Of a DNA stretch of 64,000 bases, positions 11,401 through 23,170 are shown one piece after another. Numbering within the stretch: the stretch's first letter is position 1; every line of letters begins with the position of its first letter. A program made the position numbers and the translations under genes. This stretch comes from Nansenia antarctica (lineage: Eukaryota; Chordata; Actinopteri; Argentiniformes; Microstomatidae), in assembly GCA_963989245.1 (NCBI GenBank), contig OZ022339.1:95539332-95603331 (forward strand). Reading direction: 5' to 3'. The notes below the pieces were generated by a model. It did not search any database and had not been told where the DNA came from. It saw only the letters and a list, made by a program, of their open reading frames with translations.

Positions 11401-13014
11401 CAGGGAACTGTAGAGATTCAGGGAGTTCCTATGGGGACAGAGGATGCACACAATCACTCTCACTGGGTCACTCAATTAGATCACTAAATTAGTGAAATGT
11501 AAACTGCCCCAAAATTAATTTTGTTCTGAGTGGATGCAAGCAATTAAGATTTCCGCATTGGACACTCAACAACAGCAGCCAGTATGAAAATGCACACACT
11601 CACATGGAACCGCACTGTGCTGCCCCTCTTGGGGTCTGGTTGGTGTAGAGGTGAAGGTAGGTTTTGGGCTTGAGCTGGAGCAGGTGGCTGTCTGAGTTTC
11701 TCTCGTAGATGGAGCGCTCCTTGCACTTTGGGTCATGGCTGAAGAACAGCAGAAGCTGCTTGTACAAGAACCTGAATAGAAATACAGGATCGGACACATC
11801 ATTTGCTAGTCTCCAGTATTAATAGCTAAACAAACCAAACAAGTGAGTGAAGTGAGTAAGTAAGTCCAGACGATCCAACAAAACTCCTGTCAGGCTGATG
11901 TACCTTTGGAGAGCCCGTCTGGCGATGACCATGGCATGGCAGTCATGCACCATGGTGCCACTGAAGCAGAGCCAGTCACTGCAGCTTGACTCGCCCGTGC
12001 CCAACGCCACAACGTTGTAGCGCACATAGGACTGGCCCCAAGTGTCACACAGCTCTGGAGAGGGAATAATGTGGGAGAATCACATCCATAAACTATTCAC
12101 AATCTATAGACACATATATATATATATATAACACACATGGACGACACATAAACTGTGTGTGCGTACATTAGACATGCTCATCAAAAATAGGTGTCATTTA
12201 CAGTCGTTAACATATTTTTGTAGTGTATTATTATTGAATATATTCCAGGGACGGAGTTGAAAAGGTGAGAAGGTCAACGAGAGTTGTGGAAACAGACCTT
12301 CTTGGGGGGTTCGGATGCATAAAAATAAAAAAAGACGTGATTTTGGATTAAAAATCGAAAAGGTGACTAGTTTGCATCCCTGAGATTCCCCAGTGAGCAG
12401 AGAGAAGACCTCACCTCTCTCCAGGACGAAGGCAGCCAGGCTGCTCTTGCAGCTGTGGAACTGGGAACACTCCCCCAGGAGGTCGTCAAACACGTTACTG
12501 GACACTGCTGCCATCCGATGCATGTGCCAGTCAGTGTAACCCACTAGAAAAGCAGATGCTTTCAGAGTCAGAAGAAGAGATGTACTAACCCTGACTCTTG
12601 GCAGATCATGCAGTATGTAGGCTACAGTATGGAAGACTATTCAATCAAACTGTTAGAAAAGGCAAACAGGTTTATGCCCCATGTTATAATCCTCAAGCCT
12701 AGCTGTGAATGTTTCCACTGACTTCCATCACAAAATAACCTGTTCCCTTCTAAATACAACAAGTTGTTTAATATGAATTCAATATCAGTTTGATCATCAA
12801 GTGAGAGCACCTGGCCCCTAACCTCCACTCTTGGGGCTGCTCTGCAGGTTGTTTGACTGGTCCTGGAGCCCCAATTTTAGGAAGCTGTTGTCCAACTTGG
12901 GTGGGGATGTGCCAAGGAGGGAGAGGCCATCACTGTCGTCATCATCAGAGTCGTCCTCCTCCTCCTCCAGCATTGGGTCAGGCAGTAAGGCTATGCAGGG
13001 GTTTGGCGAGGGAA
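8470..13014 (-). CDS. adad2: Adenosine deaminase domain-containing protein 2, disrupted and incomplete
   Basis: Exons on the minus strand, in transcript order: about 13014-12823 (start uncertain; acidic run then LSLLGTSPPKLDNSF), 12543-12415, 12054-11904, 11771-11604, 11428-11217, 9314-9080 and 8602-8470. All junctions from 12823 onward agree in phase and have GT-AG sites. Diagnostic motifs are DCHAMVIARRAL, KTYLHLYTNQTPRGAA, SDKLCRWAVTGVQGALLSHF, INWCLGDLSIEVLDSTTG and SSRLCKRALY, closest to ADAD2. ADAD proteins are testis/germ-cell relatives of ADAR. The active-site glutamate after the zinc histidine (HAE) is HAM here, so no deaminase activity is expected, as in the rest of the family. A hAT element at 9772-11215 sits at the donor of exon 11428-11217. 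The exon after 8470 and any dsRNA-binding domain were not found. Confidence 0.85.
8603..9079. other. adad2 intron with dispersed teleost repeat core
   Basis: It contains the phrase CAGACGCTTTTATCCAAAGC followed by AACTTACAA near 8699-8730, a core I recall in many teleost interspersed repeats. The rest shows no coding potential. Confidence 0.45.
9772..11215. mobile_element. Non-autonomous hAT element at the adad2 splice donor
   Basis: Terminal inverted repeats are CAGGGTTCGAGTTAT at the left and ATAACTCGAACCCTG at the right. The octamer CCTAGGAC is perfectly duplicated at 9764-9771 and 11216-11223. The 1444-bp body has no transposase frame. It also contains CAGTAGCGGATTAAGG near 9896, which may be the left end of another, incomplete element. 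The duplicated octamer contains the last bases of an adad2 exon, so the element separates that exon from its GTAAGT donor. Confidence 0.92.
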
Positions 13015-13200
13015 GACCTCATGGGCCTATAGTCCTCTGGTAGCAGAGCCCCAAAAACGTCTGGGTTACTGGAATCAGTGTCACCACTTACACAGAAATG
13101 TCATCCAAAAGCGCCGCTGCTGCCCCTGTGCATGAGAGAGGCCGCCTTTCTAGGCAGCCGGCTACGTACAACATCTTCGTCCACCATGATTAGTACCTGC
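13015..13200 (-). CDS. Possible 5' coding exon(s) of adad2, unresolved
   Basis: A minus-strand ATG at about 13187 opens MVDEDVVRSRLPRKAASL but meets TGA near 13100. A good donor, GTAAGT, lies at about 13085. The frame resumes as NPDVFGALLPEDYRPMRSSL before another frame break near 12995. The acidic exon downstream is in a different frame. I cannot decide between alternative splicing, a sequence error and decay. Confidence 0.3.
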
Positions 13201-13941
13201 AGTGAACACAGAGTGCATGGGAATTCATTTAACACATGCATCAGTTGTTAGAAAGAGATGCCATTCGTAAACTAAAGTAAAGGCTAAAGGATACATCTGA
13301 ACGGTAGGCCATTGTGATGGTAGTCCGTGTTAAGACCTAGCATTGTAGTACCACTGCACTGGACTGGCATCTTATGAGATGCTTTCGTGGATTTTTTCAT
13401 AAAAAAAAATTCTGATACAACAACACTAGAACCGTGTGTATGGTTATCTGCAAATGTCTCCCTCACATTAAAATGGCCGCATCCCGAACGACATCTGTGG
13501 TTGAAGTATGGTGGAAGAAAAAAATGCGCACGTGCAGTTTTGGCTAAACTAATTAGCTCGCTATCCTACTCAACCAGATTTTTAGTTGAAATATAATTAA
13601 TTTCAATTGTTCTTTGTTTCACTCTATTCGACCATTATGTATGCCGGTTAGTCTCGTTGAGTTAAAATAAAATGTTCTGGTCTATATTTCAATTTTAGAT
13701 ACAACTTTTATTAAAAGTTATAGGTAGCTAGCAGGTGGCGCTGTACAGACTCAATTACTGTATGAGTTAAGTTCATTCATTTACTGTATGAGTGAAGTTA
13801 AGGAGCTAATATATAACATTACTCTGTGTTGTAAGAATGATCTCTGTGAGAGATATTTATCGTTTTATCTTACCTGGCTTGTTAAGGGCTCATGATATGA
13901 CAACGCAGGGATGTGACTGAACATAAGTTATACTGCACATA
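13201..13941. other. Spacer upstream of adad2, no gene recognised
   Basis: AT-rich sequence between the putative 5' end of adad2 and the hAT-like element at 13942. Only short chance frames are present. If adad2 starts near 13187 its promoter would lie here, but no TATA box or other element stands out. Confidence 0.35.
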
Positions 13942-14042
13942 CAAGGGCGCCGCTAGGGGTGGTAAGTTAGGACGATTCTAAGCGCCCAGCACTGACAGGG
14001 GCCTATGAGAATCTTTTTTTTTAAATACATTATATTTATAAA

Positions 14043-14075
<33 letters not shown>

Positions 14076-15971
14076 CATAAGGACGTTAATGTAGCCGACT
14101 TCAAATTATAATTATATGTATTAAAAAAAGTCACAAAAGAAACAAACTGGAGTTTTGATTCTCTATGTTTAACAAAATTAGGCCTTATTATTTACCCCTC
14201 TATTTATTCATTGTATGGTTCAGTCCACCGCGCGCAAGCTGCTAGACTAGAGGAACGTTACCGCAAATAGTCTGACAAGGAGAGACACGATGTCGTGAAA
14301 GCCAAAGCCAAAGTCAGGGTCTCAAAAGAGAAAAGTAAAAGTATAGAACGAGGAGAGTGACAAAAAAGGGCGACAGCTAGTCACAAAGTAAAAAAGAAAG
14401 GTATTCATTCACAGACCTTCTTTTGGGGCCCATAACATGTAGGCTATCTAGACAACAGTGGTTTAGTGATCTAATCACTGCGTGGATGATCTAGTTAGCT
14501 CGCTATAGCTAATTAACATTAACTTCAAGTAAAGTTAACTTACAGTGCACTGTCAGTATAATTTCAGTTAAATGTATGAGATGAGGGCAATTTTGGTCCA
14601 AATATAGATTATTAGAGCTCAGTGAATTTGTATCCAGCAGCTATATGCATAGCTAGCTAGCTAACTATAATGTTACATGCTAATGACATCATGCACAGAT
14701 GCAGCTCCAGGATCAGGACTCCTTCCCTCAACCCACCTCCCAGTTGAAGGAGAAGGAGGTGAGCAGTAGGATTTTGGGGTTAACATTAAGATTTTGAATA
14801 TTTTAATGTATGCTGCATTACCATGCAAGCATTGAATACAACTTTAGCTAATATTTATATTTAGTTAATAGTTCTTCCAGTAATTGCAATAACATTGACC
14901 ACTGGCATCTTAATAATATTGTTAGCTAGCTAGATAACATTTAAGTTAGCTAATCTGGTGTAATGTATGTATTACTATGTTAATACTATTATAGGACATT
15001 ATGAATTATGTACCTATGGATACTCCATGCCAGGGCCCACTTCAAGCCAGGCAGCCAGAGAGGAGAGCAGAGGCCAAGAGGCAGAAGAAGAAGAGCAAGA
15101 AGTAACAAAGGACAATGACAGCAGCACAGCAAGTTGGCTTCATCACTAGATTTCAAGGATCTTATTAAAGATTTTGCTACTAAGAAGGCCCAGCATTTAG
15201 CTTTGATTTGATCTCTTTACTCCTATCTTGAATCGTTGTGCATTACTCTAGATATAGTTTTTAGCTCTCCAGGTATACTATTCCACAGCACTGCCGCAGT
15301 GTAAAAATGACATTTCTCCCATTTCACATTCAATTTCGCTGGCACCATGTCTGTGTTGCTCCCTCTTGTATAAGACACGTTTGTCTTTGTGTGAAACAAG
15401 CAATGCTGAGTCAGTAAATATCTCTGCTGTAATTCTTCATTGATCTAATCCTGACAGTATTATGGCCAACTGATCTTTACAAGATCTACATTTATTTAGA
15501 CACAATACCACCCCATTAAAATTATATTTTTTACTTTTTGTGTGATTTATGCTTTTATAATTGGGTTCAAATCTTCATTTAATTATACTTTTGTCCTTGT
15601 GTTGTTCAAGTCTTAATTTAATAAGTTAAAGAATGTTGAGATTTCTTTGCTGAATTGTTGATTCCTGTATTAACTGTAATTTTAAATTACATTTACAAAA
15701 GATGTCCATCATTGGATTTCTTGCAGTGCATCAATAGTTCATCAACTTCAACTGGGTTGTCTAGGTTGATGGGTGGTTTAGGTGGGGGTTGTCTAGGTTG
15801 ATGGGTGGTTTAGGTGGAGGGGTTGTGATGTTGATGGGTGGTTTAGGTGGGGGTTGTCTAGGTTGATGGGTGGTTTAGGTGGGGGGGTTGTCTATGTTGA
15901 TGGGTGGTTTAGGTGGGGGGGCCCAAAATGATATTCTGTCATGGGGCCCAGAATCTCTAGCGGCGCCCCTG
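13942..15971. mobile_element. hAT-like element with GGGCGCCGCTAG ends
   Basis: The left end CAAGGGCGCCGCTAG and right end CTAGCGGCGCCCCTG are inverted repeats with one mismatch. The body holds a TTA microsatellite (14042-14076), a possible exon remnant at 14698-14759 ending at a GTGAGC donor, a short acidic frame at 15027-15147 (SQAAREESRGQEAEEEEQE) and a minisatellite at 15750-15920. No complete transposase is present. The flanking octamers do not match, so either one flank has been rearranged or the true ends lie elsewhere. The GGCGCCGCTAG end style recalls ZMYM-type hATs; that is a weak inference. Confidence 0.6.
15750..15920. repeat. Minisatellite, about 32-bp unit
   Basis: The unit GGTTGATGGGTGGTTTAGGT followed by a variable G-run and TTGTCTA is repeated five times with small length differences in the G-run. 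Confidence 0.9.
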
Positions 15972-16560
15972 GCCTTGATTATAATGAGCTATAACTATGA
16001 ATTGAATGTTGTCTTGTGTTTGACGTGAGAGCTAAGAAAGGAGTATTCTGCTGCAACTGGTTTGAAGGCCAAACAGAACAGTCCCAGACAGAAAGTAACT
16101 CCCTAATGCCTTCTAATTGGTCTTGTGTAGGGTACCATACTGATAACGTGCCTATTAAAACAGGAAAACTGGTAAGATATCTAACTAACTGGTACTAGGA
16201 GAAATGAACAATAAAACCTTTGAAAAATATATATCCTAACAGGCCAGACAAGGCCAGAAGGCCGTCACACAAGCATAACAAAAAAATCGCTAGTATGCTA
16301 CCAAGCTAGCTAACGTTACAACATAATTTCGAGGCTGACTTGTGCATGACAGTCCCACATTTTGACATATTTCCATGTCGCATTTCCCCCCCTTTGATGG
16401 CATATGACACCCGGAATTTAGCTCAAGTCGTTGCACTTGTTAAAGTCGTTGCACTTGTTACCGCCAGTGTTGCCACCTTGGCGACTTTGTCGCTATATCT
16501 GGCGACTTTCCAGACCCCCGTGGCGACTTAATTAGTGTGTGTATGTGTGTGGGGGGGGGT
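15972..16560 (+). repeat. Repeat block R, copy 1
   Basis: It begins GGCCTTGATTATAATGAGC and ends in a TG-rich tract. It recurs at 18283-19000, 45662-46432 and 50099-50868 with a few substitutions. Each copy keeps the same 60-codon frame (MFDVRAKKGVFCCNWFEGQT) and a second frame further on (MCMTVPHFDIF). The frames are copied with the DNA; I see no protein-family signature, splice context or codon-level evidence that they are genes. This copy lacks the left part of the block and directly abuts the right end of the hAT-like element at 13942-15971. Confidence 0.75.
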
Positions 16561-17170
16561 TTGGATTTGAGGTTCGTCCCTACCCAACCTCGAGGCGTTC
16601 CGCAGTGCTGTAGCTACACTCGAATCCAGATCTCATAATATTTTCTAGATCATTGGAAGATATTTAGTATTCAAAATACATTGCGGTATATTGTTGTGCT
16701 TGCTGGATGGATGTACCTGGCTAATTTGAACTCATAAATGAATGGACTGAAATAACTAGATTGCGATGATTTATTGAAACGTGAATGAAACAAAAAATGT
16801 CATTAACGGAATTGAAATAACTAAAGTAACTAAAATGTTTCTCTTCATCAATACTTCGCATGTCCCTTCACATGATGAACTCCCCTTCCTTGTTTCGGGT
16901 GGCCTCAAAGCGGAAGTCGGCGCGAAGAGACGTAATTAGTCGACCTAATTATTCAAAAGCGACCAGCGACAAATCTAGCTACTTTTTCTGGTCGTTTGGA
17001 GAATTACTGTAAAGCATCTAACATATCCTATGTATCACGATTCACGTTACAACCAAGCTCACGAGAGACAAGTAGTTGATTACATCATCTAGCTACTTTT
17101 GGGAGAGCCAACAGCTACTTCCATTACAGAGGAGTTGGCAACGCTGATCACAAGACAAATTGAGGAAGGG
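16561..17170. repeat. Repeat block P, copy 1
   Basis: A block shared with 19001-19650 and, in part, with 24229-24740 and 48475-48990. It is recognisable from repeated phrases GCGACCAGCGACAAATCTAG and GAGAGCCAACAGCTACTTCC. It probably derives from one transposable-element family, but I found neither terminal repeats nor a transposase frame. Confidence 0.7.
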
Positions 17171-18283
17171 GTAAGGGATATATTCTAATTAGGATAGAAA
17201 CCCACAAGCTCATGAGGGAAAAAGAGTTGGTAGCAGTCTGACATGGAGCAGTAGCGTAGGCAGAAATTTACTTTAGGGTGGGCCAGCTTTTTTTTTTAAT
17301 GTTTCAGTTCATCTTCATGGTCCTACTCTTGTTTGCATCCATCAAACACGTTTCCAATGCGATGTATATCAGAGGACACCCCGCACACATTGATTTACAG
17401 TTGATCAAGTACAGTAGCCTACATCAGTGTGCAAGCACACTAATGAAAGGGTGCTGGTGGAGAGTGCGCTGGAGCAGTGTTGCCAACTTGATGAATACAT
17501 CTTCTAGCTACTTTTGGGAGAGCCAACAGCTACTTCCCTCACAGAGGAGTTGGCAACTCTGACCTGGAGACTGGAGCCTCTTTTAAGCAATCACCAGGAG
17601 GCAGCGCCAGCTGCCCCTAATCTGCCTGATTGGGCTCCAGCTCCGACCACCAGGTAGCCTACCTGGTGGAAACAAATGTTAGGCTACGTCCACACCAATA
17701 CGTTTTTTTGATAAATGTTTTTCGTATATAAAAATATGACCGTCCACACCAGCATGTTTAAACGCAATATAAACGCTGTCATTGAGCATTCCACACCAGT
17801 AGTCGGCGATATAATTTTATCCCCATAGCCCCGCTGGCCAATCAGACGCCTCTGTCTCTCAATGTTCTCGATCATTAACTGTGCATTTATCTGTAAACAG
17901 GTTAAAAGTCAAGTTAACAGTGAAAGAACTAGAAGCACTTTGTTCACATCCATTTTCCTCGCTTGACCACCGTTGCCTGTTGTAAACAAAGTAGTTACTG
18001 GTGCCAGGATATGACGTTGGAGGGAACAACAAACAGCTGCAGTGCGCATGATCATAGAAATCTACGCGCATGATGACGTGACGAATACAAAAAGCTCCGT
18101 CTATCTCGTCCACACGTCAAAAATATACGGTGAATTTAAAAAATCTTCACCCTGGCAGGCGTTTTTAAACATCTTCGTTTTCAGGGGGCAAAAACTCGTG
18201 TGCATCTGGACGAACCCCCCCAAAACGAATATAAAAATCCACGTTTATCAAAAAAACGTATAGGTGTGGACAGGGCCTTAGTA
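17171..18283. repeat. Repeat block Q, copy 1, containing palindromic MITE
   Basis: It begins GGATATATTCTAATTAGG and is shared with 39577-39777 plus 44649-45664, and with 48985-50102. Its right part is a MITE of about 600 bp (about 17681-18281) whose ends, GTCCACACCAATACGTTTTT and AAAAAACGTATAGGTGTGGAC, are inverted repeats and lie next to TTA. TTA duplications are typical of PIF/Harbinger elements; that class call is an inference. Confidence 0.75.
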
Positions 18284-19000
18284 GGCCTGTTAGAATTAAA
18301 CAGATCCTGTTCTTTTGTCGACTGCACCAAGAAAGAGGAGAGAAGTTCTCTAATGCACACTTGGTATATTTATTGAAAATTACACATAGAGTACAGAGAT
18401 CAGCTGGACCTAACTCCTGAGGCGGTCTCAGGAAGCAAGGTTGTTCACTTCAGATTTTACATGATATTATATACGTTTAGGAAGCACAGAGTCCTTCCCC
18501 CTTTTGGCCACTATGATGTAATACCTAATGGCCTTGATTATAATGAGCTATAACTATTAATTGAATGTTGTCTTGTGTTTGACGTGAGAGCTAAGAAGGG
18601 AGTATTCTGCTGCAACTGGTTTGAAGGCCAAACAGAACAGTCCCAGACAGAAAGTAACTCCCTAATGCCTTCTAATTGGTCTTGTGTAGGGTACCATACT
18701 GATAACATGCCTATTAAAACAGGAAAACTGGTAAGATATCTAACTAACTGGTGCTAGGAGAAATGAACAATAAAACCTTTGAAAAATATATATCCTAACA
18801 GGCCAGACAAGGCCAGAAGGCCGTCACACAAGCATAACAAAAAAATCGCTAGTATGCTACCAAGCTAGCTAACGTTACAACATCATTTCGAGGCTGACTT
18901 GTGCATGACAGTCCCACATTTTGACATATTTCCATGTCGCATTTCCCCACCTTTGATGGCATATGACACCCGGAATTTAGCTCAAGTCGTTGCACTTGTT
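18284..19000. repeat. Repeat block R, copy 2
   Basis: It holds the complete left part (TTAGTAGGCCTGTTAGAATT onward) missing from copy 1, followed by the same 60-codon and 63-codon frames as the other copies. It differs from copy 1 by scattered substitutions, for example GTG to ATG in the 60-codon frame. Confidence 0.75.
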
Positions 19001-19650
19001 AAAGTCGTTGCACTTGTTACCGCCAGTGTTGCCACCTTGGCGACTTTGTCGCTATATCTGGCGACTTTCCAGACCCCCGTGGCGACTTAATTAGTGTGTA
19101 CTGTGTATGTGTGTGTGGGGGGGGGGTTTGGATTTGAGGTTCGTCCCTACCCAACCTCGAGGCGTTCCGCAGTGCTGTAGCTACACTCGAATCCAGATCT
19201 CATAATATTTTCTAGATCATTGGAAGATATTTAGTATTCAAAATACATTGCGGTATATTGTTGTGCTTGCTGGATGGATGTACCTGGCTAATTTGAACTC
19301 ATAAATGAATGGACTGAAATAACTAGATCGCGATGATTTATTGAAACGTGAATGAAACAAAAAATGTAATTAACGGAATTGAAATAACTAAAGTAACTAA
19401 AATGTTTCTCTTCATCAATACTTCGCATGTCCCTTCACATGATGAACTCCCCTTCCTTGTTTCGGGTGGCCTCAAAGCGGAAGTCGGCGCGAAGAGACGT
19501 AATTAGTCGACCTAATTATTCAAAAGCGACCAGCGACAAATCTAGCTACTTTTTCTGGTCGTTTGGAGAATTACTGTAAAGCATCTAACATATCCTATGT
19601 ATCACGATTCACGTTACAACCAAGCTCACGAGAGACAAGTAGGCCTACAG
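19001..19650. repeat. Repeat block P, copy 2
   Basis: Near-identical to 16561-17060. It starts within the phrase GCGACTTTGTCGCTATATC and ends near the words CACGTTACAACCAAGCTCACG. No coding potential was seen. Confidence 0.7.
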
Positions 19651-20184
19651 TCTCCCCGGAGAGAGCCTCGTGACACGAGGTTAGCCTACAGCAGGGGTGG
19701 GGAACCTTTTTCCTGTCAAGGGCCATTTACATTTTTAGAACATCCTTCAAGGGCCATTGTTACGGCCTGGCTCTGGACCATAACAAAAAGAGACACACAC
19801 ACACCATGTATAATCAGAATAACAAGAATTTAATAGAACTAAGGTATGCCAAACTGAACAATAATCCAATGGGGTATGAGAATCAGTGTATCAGTAGTGT
19901 AAGTGAGTGAATGCAGGAAAGTATGGCGAGGAGGGTGTTGTACGGTGTAATATAGAATAATGGTGCTGGAGGAGAGAGAGAGAGCTTGTGGACTGGAACG
20001 CCTTTTAAGCTGTATCCAAGACACCCAGTCAGCTGTCCCGAGTCCTCCTGATTAGGCTCCAGCCACGGCCACCGGGTAGCCTACCTGCTTTGTTAGGAAA
20101 CAAACAGACTGTCTTGGTTACCACAGATTTATTATTAATTAAATAATTAATTAAAACAAATGATTGAACACATATCGGACTCAC

Positions 20185-23168
20185 CTAATGCGATGGCTGG
20201 AACTGTTTCTCTTCGGCGAGGCGTTTGGTGTCAGCTGGTAATGATGATGATGCTACTCGCAGCTGGTTTTGCAGGTTTGGGTCAGTCAGTCTTGAGCGGA
20301 ACCGAGTCTTTGCAAGAGTCAGTTTTGAAAAGAACTGCTCACAGCAGTAGGTGGTCCCAAACACTGACGCAAACTTCAGTGCATGTCTCCTCAGAATGGG
20401 AAAATCCTCAGCATGTACATACAGTTTGTAGAACTCCAGCAGAGGGAGGTTGTTGTACCTAGCTTTGAGCTCGTCATTGCTTTGCAGCTCAATGATTTCG
20501 AGTTGTAGGTTGTCAGGCACATCAGCTGGTTCCACATTAAATGGCGTGGCAAATATGTTCAGTTCCCTTTGCTTACTTTTCACGTCCTGGAACCTCTCTC
20601 CAAATGCCTGGAGGAGTTTTGCACACTCAGCAGCATATTCAGATGTCACAGCAGGCTTTTGTTCTTGCAGAGTGGGGAAGTGGACAGTGTTTCCCCTTTC
20701 CAGTTGCACTTGCCACAGCTTTAGTTTAGCTTCAAATGACTTCATATTTGATTGTAGAGAGCTGAGAAGCTGGTTGGGACCTTGGAGCTTGACGTTCAGC
20801 TCTGACAGGTACTTGGTAATGTCCACCATGAAGCCCAAATCACACAGCCACTTGCTATCACTGAGTTCTATGACAGGTTTCCCCTTCATCTCCATGAACT
20901 GTTTCACTTCTTCTCTGAGTGACTAAAACCGTGTGAGCATATTTCCGCGACTCAGCCAGCGCACCTCACAGTGGTAAACCAGATCTCCGTACTCTGACTC
21001 TAGTTCACTCAGTAGCTCTTTGAACTGGCGGCTGTTCAGCCCTTTGCTTTTGATGACATTTATGGTGGAAACGACAGTTGTCATCACATTGTTGAACTTC
21101 AGGGACTGTGCACACAGATTCTCTTGGTGTATGATACAGTGGCATACAACTAACTCACTTGGATCGAGACTGAGATGACTCATTTCTTTTTTGACCAATG
21201 CAGTCAATCCCTTTTGCACGCCAACCATGGCTGGGGTTGCCAGGCCACTTAACTTGTCAAACTGCAGTTCGAATTTGTTCATAGCCAAAACAACTTGCTC
21301 AAATAAATCCTCACCTTTGAATGAATGAATGAATTAATTAATTAATGAATGAATGGACTTTATTGTCATTGCTACAGTACAGGTACCAAACAACGAAATT
21401 TAGGAGGGGTGGCTCCCCTGGTGTTAGGAAAGGGAAAAAAAAGAAAAAAAAACTTTTAGAAAAAAATCACAAGAAGGGAAGGAGCTGGTTTACTTAAATA
21501 AAGGCTATGTACACAATCCACTGTACTATACTGTACAGATAGTCGACTAGGGTTGTCATATTGCACAATAGTATTTTTTTCACGTTATTTAAAGTGTCAC
21601 AGTTTGCAGGCTTGAAATGTACATGTTTGTGCCTCAGCGCTACACCTTATTTTTTTCAGTCCAGCAGCTGCCATACAATCCGTCCAGACTGTCCAGGGCC
21701 CAGAACTTAGGTCTTTGCTGTGTTCAGGGCCTGGACGGCCCTGTGGTAGAAGCAGTTCTTCAGTCTGTTTGTCTTAGCGGCCAGGGTCCTGAACCTCCTT
21801 TTCGAGGGCAGCCTGGTAAAGTGTACGTGCCCAGGGTGGGTCGGGTCCCTGGAGATCTTTGAGGCCTTCCTGAGACAGCGTGTGTTGTACAGCTCTTCCA
21901 GAGAGGGGAGGGGGGCGCCGGTGATCTTCTGTGCTGTTCTCACTACTCTCTGTAGCGCATTTCTCTCCGCTGTTGTGCAGCTGGAGAACCAGTTGCAGAT
22001 GCCGTAGGTGAGGATGCTCTCCACTGCGCCGCGGTAGAAGGCCACCAGTATCTCCTGCTTGTTGTGTTCCTTCCTGAGGCATCTCAGGGTGTATAGCCGC
22101 TGTTGTGCCCTCTTGATGGTGCCTTTTGTGTTGTCCTTCCAGGTCAGGTCATCCCGCATGTGATGTCCCAGGAATCGGAGGGTTGAGACTCTCTCCACGC
22201 TGTCTCCGTCGATGAGCAGGGGCTGGATCTCTGACTTTTTCCTCCTGAAGTCTACGATGAATTCCTGGGTCTTTGACTTGTTCAGCAGCAGGTTGTTAAC
22301 CTTGCACAGCTTGCTCAGTTGCTCTACCTCATCCCTGTACGCCGCCTCGTCCCCCCCCGAGATACATCCCACCACGGTGGTGTCGTCTGCAAACTTTACG
22401 ATGTAGTTGCTGGGGTGGACGGGGGTGAAGTCGTAGGTGTAGAGGTTGTAGAGGATGGGGCTTAGCACGCAGCCCTGGGGGGACCCAGTGCTGAGGCTGA
22501 GGGGTGCCATGCATGGTGCCATGCATGCCATGCATGGCTTGCAAAGACAGCAACTCCTCCCTCGTATGAAACTCAGCTGTAATCCCCCGCACAAAAATGG
22601 CCAGTTGGGCGGTGTTTGTTATGTCTGTTGTCTCATCGCAGGCCAGAGAGAAAAACTGGAAATCTCTTGCAGTGTCCCTCAGTGTTTTCTCAATATCTTG
22701 TGCCATGTCAGTAATCCGATCTGAGACAGTTCTTCGAGACAAACTGACACTTTGGAACAATTTTACTTTGTCCGGTGCGAGCAGCTCCGCCGCGGCAATA
22801 ATTAACTCCTTCACAAATTCTACTTCTGAATGCGGCCTCAGCTTCTTAGCGATTAGCTCACTCAACACAAAACTAGCATGCGTAACGTTGTCTCGGTCAG
22901 ATTGTGGTCTTGTGAAGACTGCTTGTTGAGCATCCAAACTCCGACGAAGAGCGTTAACTTTATCCAAGCGTATTTGTCCTTTCAAGTTGTCCAGGTTAGC
23001 ATGTTTTGAGTTGTAATGACGTTCGAGGTTCGTCTTTTTCATAACCGCGAGCGCCTCCCGACACACAAGGCATACTGGCTTGCCTTTTACCTCAACAAAT
23101 AAATCATTTTTGTCCATTTGTCTTGGAAAGCGCGACATTCTGCATCTACCTTTCTTTTCTTGACAGCC
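20185..23168 (-). pseudogene. hAT transposase relic, GTF2IRD2-like
   Basis: N-terminal segment (23168-22504): BED-type zinc finger (KPVCLVCREALAVMKKTNLE followed by HYNSKH) and the first catalytic region (SLACDETTDI). After the LINE come the segment 21317-20926 (CHCIIHQENL, EVRWLSRGNMLTRF) and the segment 20922-20185 with the hAT dimerisation region (FFSKLTLAKTRFRSRLTD). Disruptions are a one-base frame change in an A5 run near 23120, the 1.2-kb LINE insertion and an in-frame TAG at 20923-20925. This lineage also gave rise to the domesticated GTF2IRD2 tail in mammals. There is no evidence of domestication here. Confidence 0.88.
21318..22503 (-). mobile_element. 5'-truncated Rex1/CR1-type LINE inserted in hAT transposase
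   Basis: The minus-strand frame ending at 21707 encodes the C-terminal half of a reverse transcriptase: STGSPQGCVLSPILYNLYT, then the catalytic FADDTTVVG, then the thumb/C-terminal region (RFLGHHMRDDLTWKDNTKG). The 3' untranslated part contains the GGAGGGGTGGCTCCCC hairpin and ends in a (GAAT)n tail at about 21318-21350. Its 5' edge lies in an ATGCATGGC-repeating stretch (22500-22535) derived from the target, which may be a degenerate target-site duplication. Confidence 0.85.
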
Positions 23169-23170
23169 AT

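Larger units (their letters stand above)
19692..23170 (-). mobile_element. GTF2IRD2-like hAT element, decayed and split by a LINE
   Basis: The left end at 19692 reads CAGGGGTGGGGAACCTTTTT, a hAT/Charlie-style terminus. No matching right end was found beyond 23170. The minus-strand transposase starts near 23168 (MAVKKRKVDAECRAFQDKW), runs to about 22504, is interrupted by a Rex1-type LINE (21318-22503) and resumes at 21317. An additional non-hAT repeat (about 19750-20090) lies between the terminus and the coding part. The transposase relic is described separately. Confidence 0.75.

Noticed and set aside
13942..15971. Target-site duplication for the GGGCGCCGCTAG element
   Set aside because: The flanking octamers TGCACATA and GCCTTGAT do not match, so no duplication is claimed.
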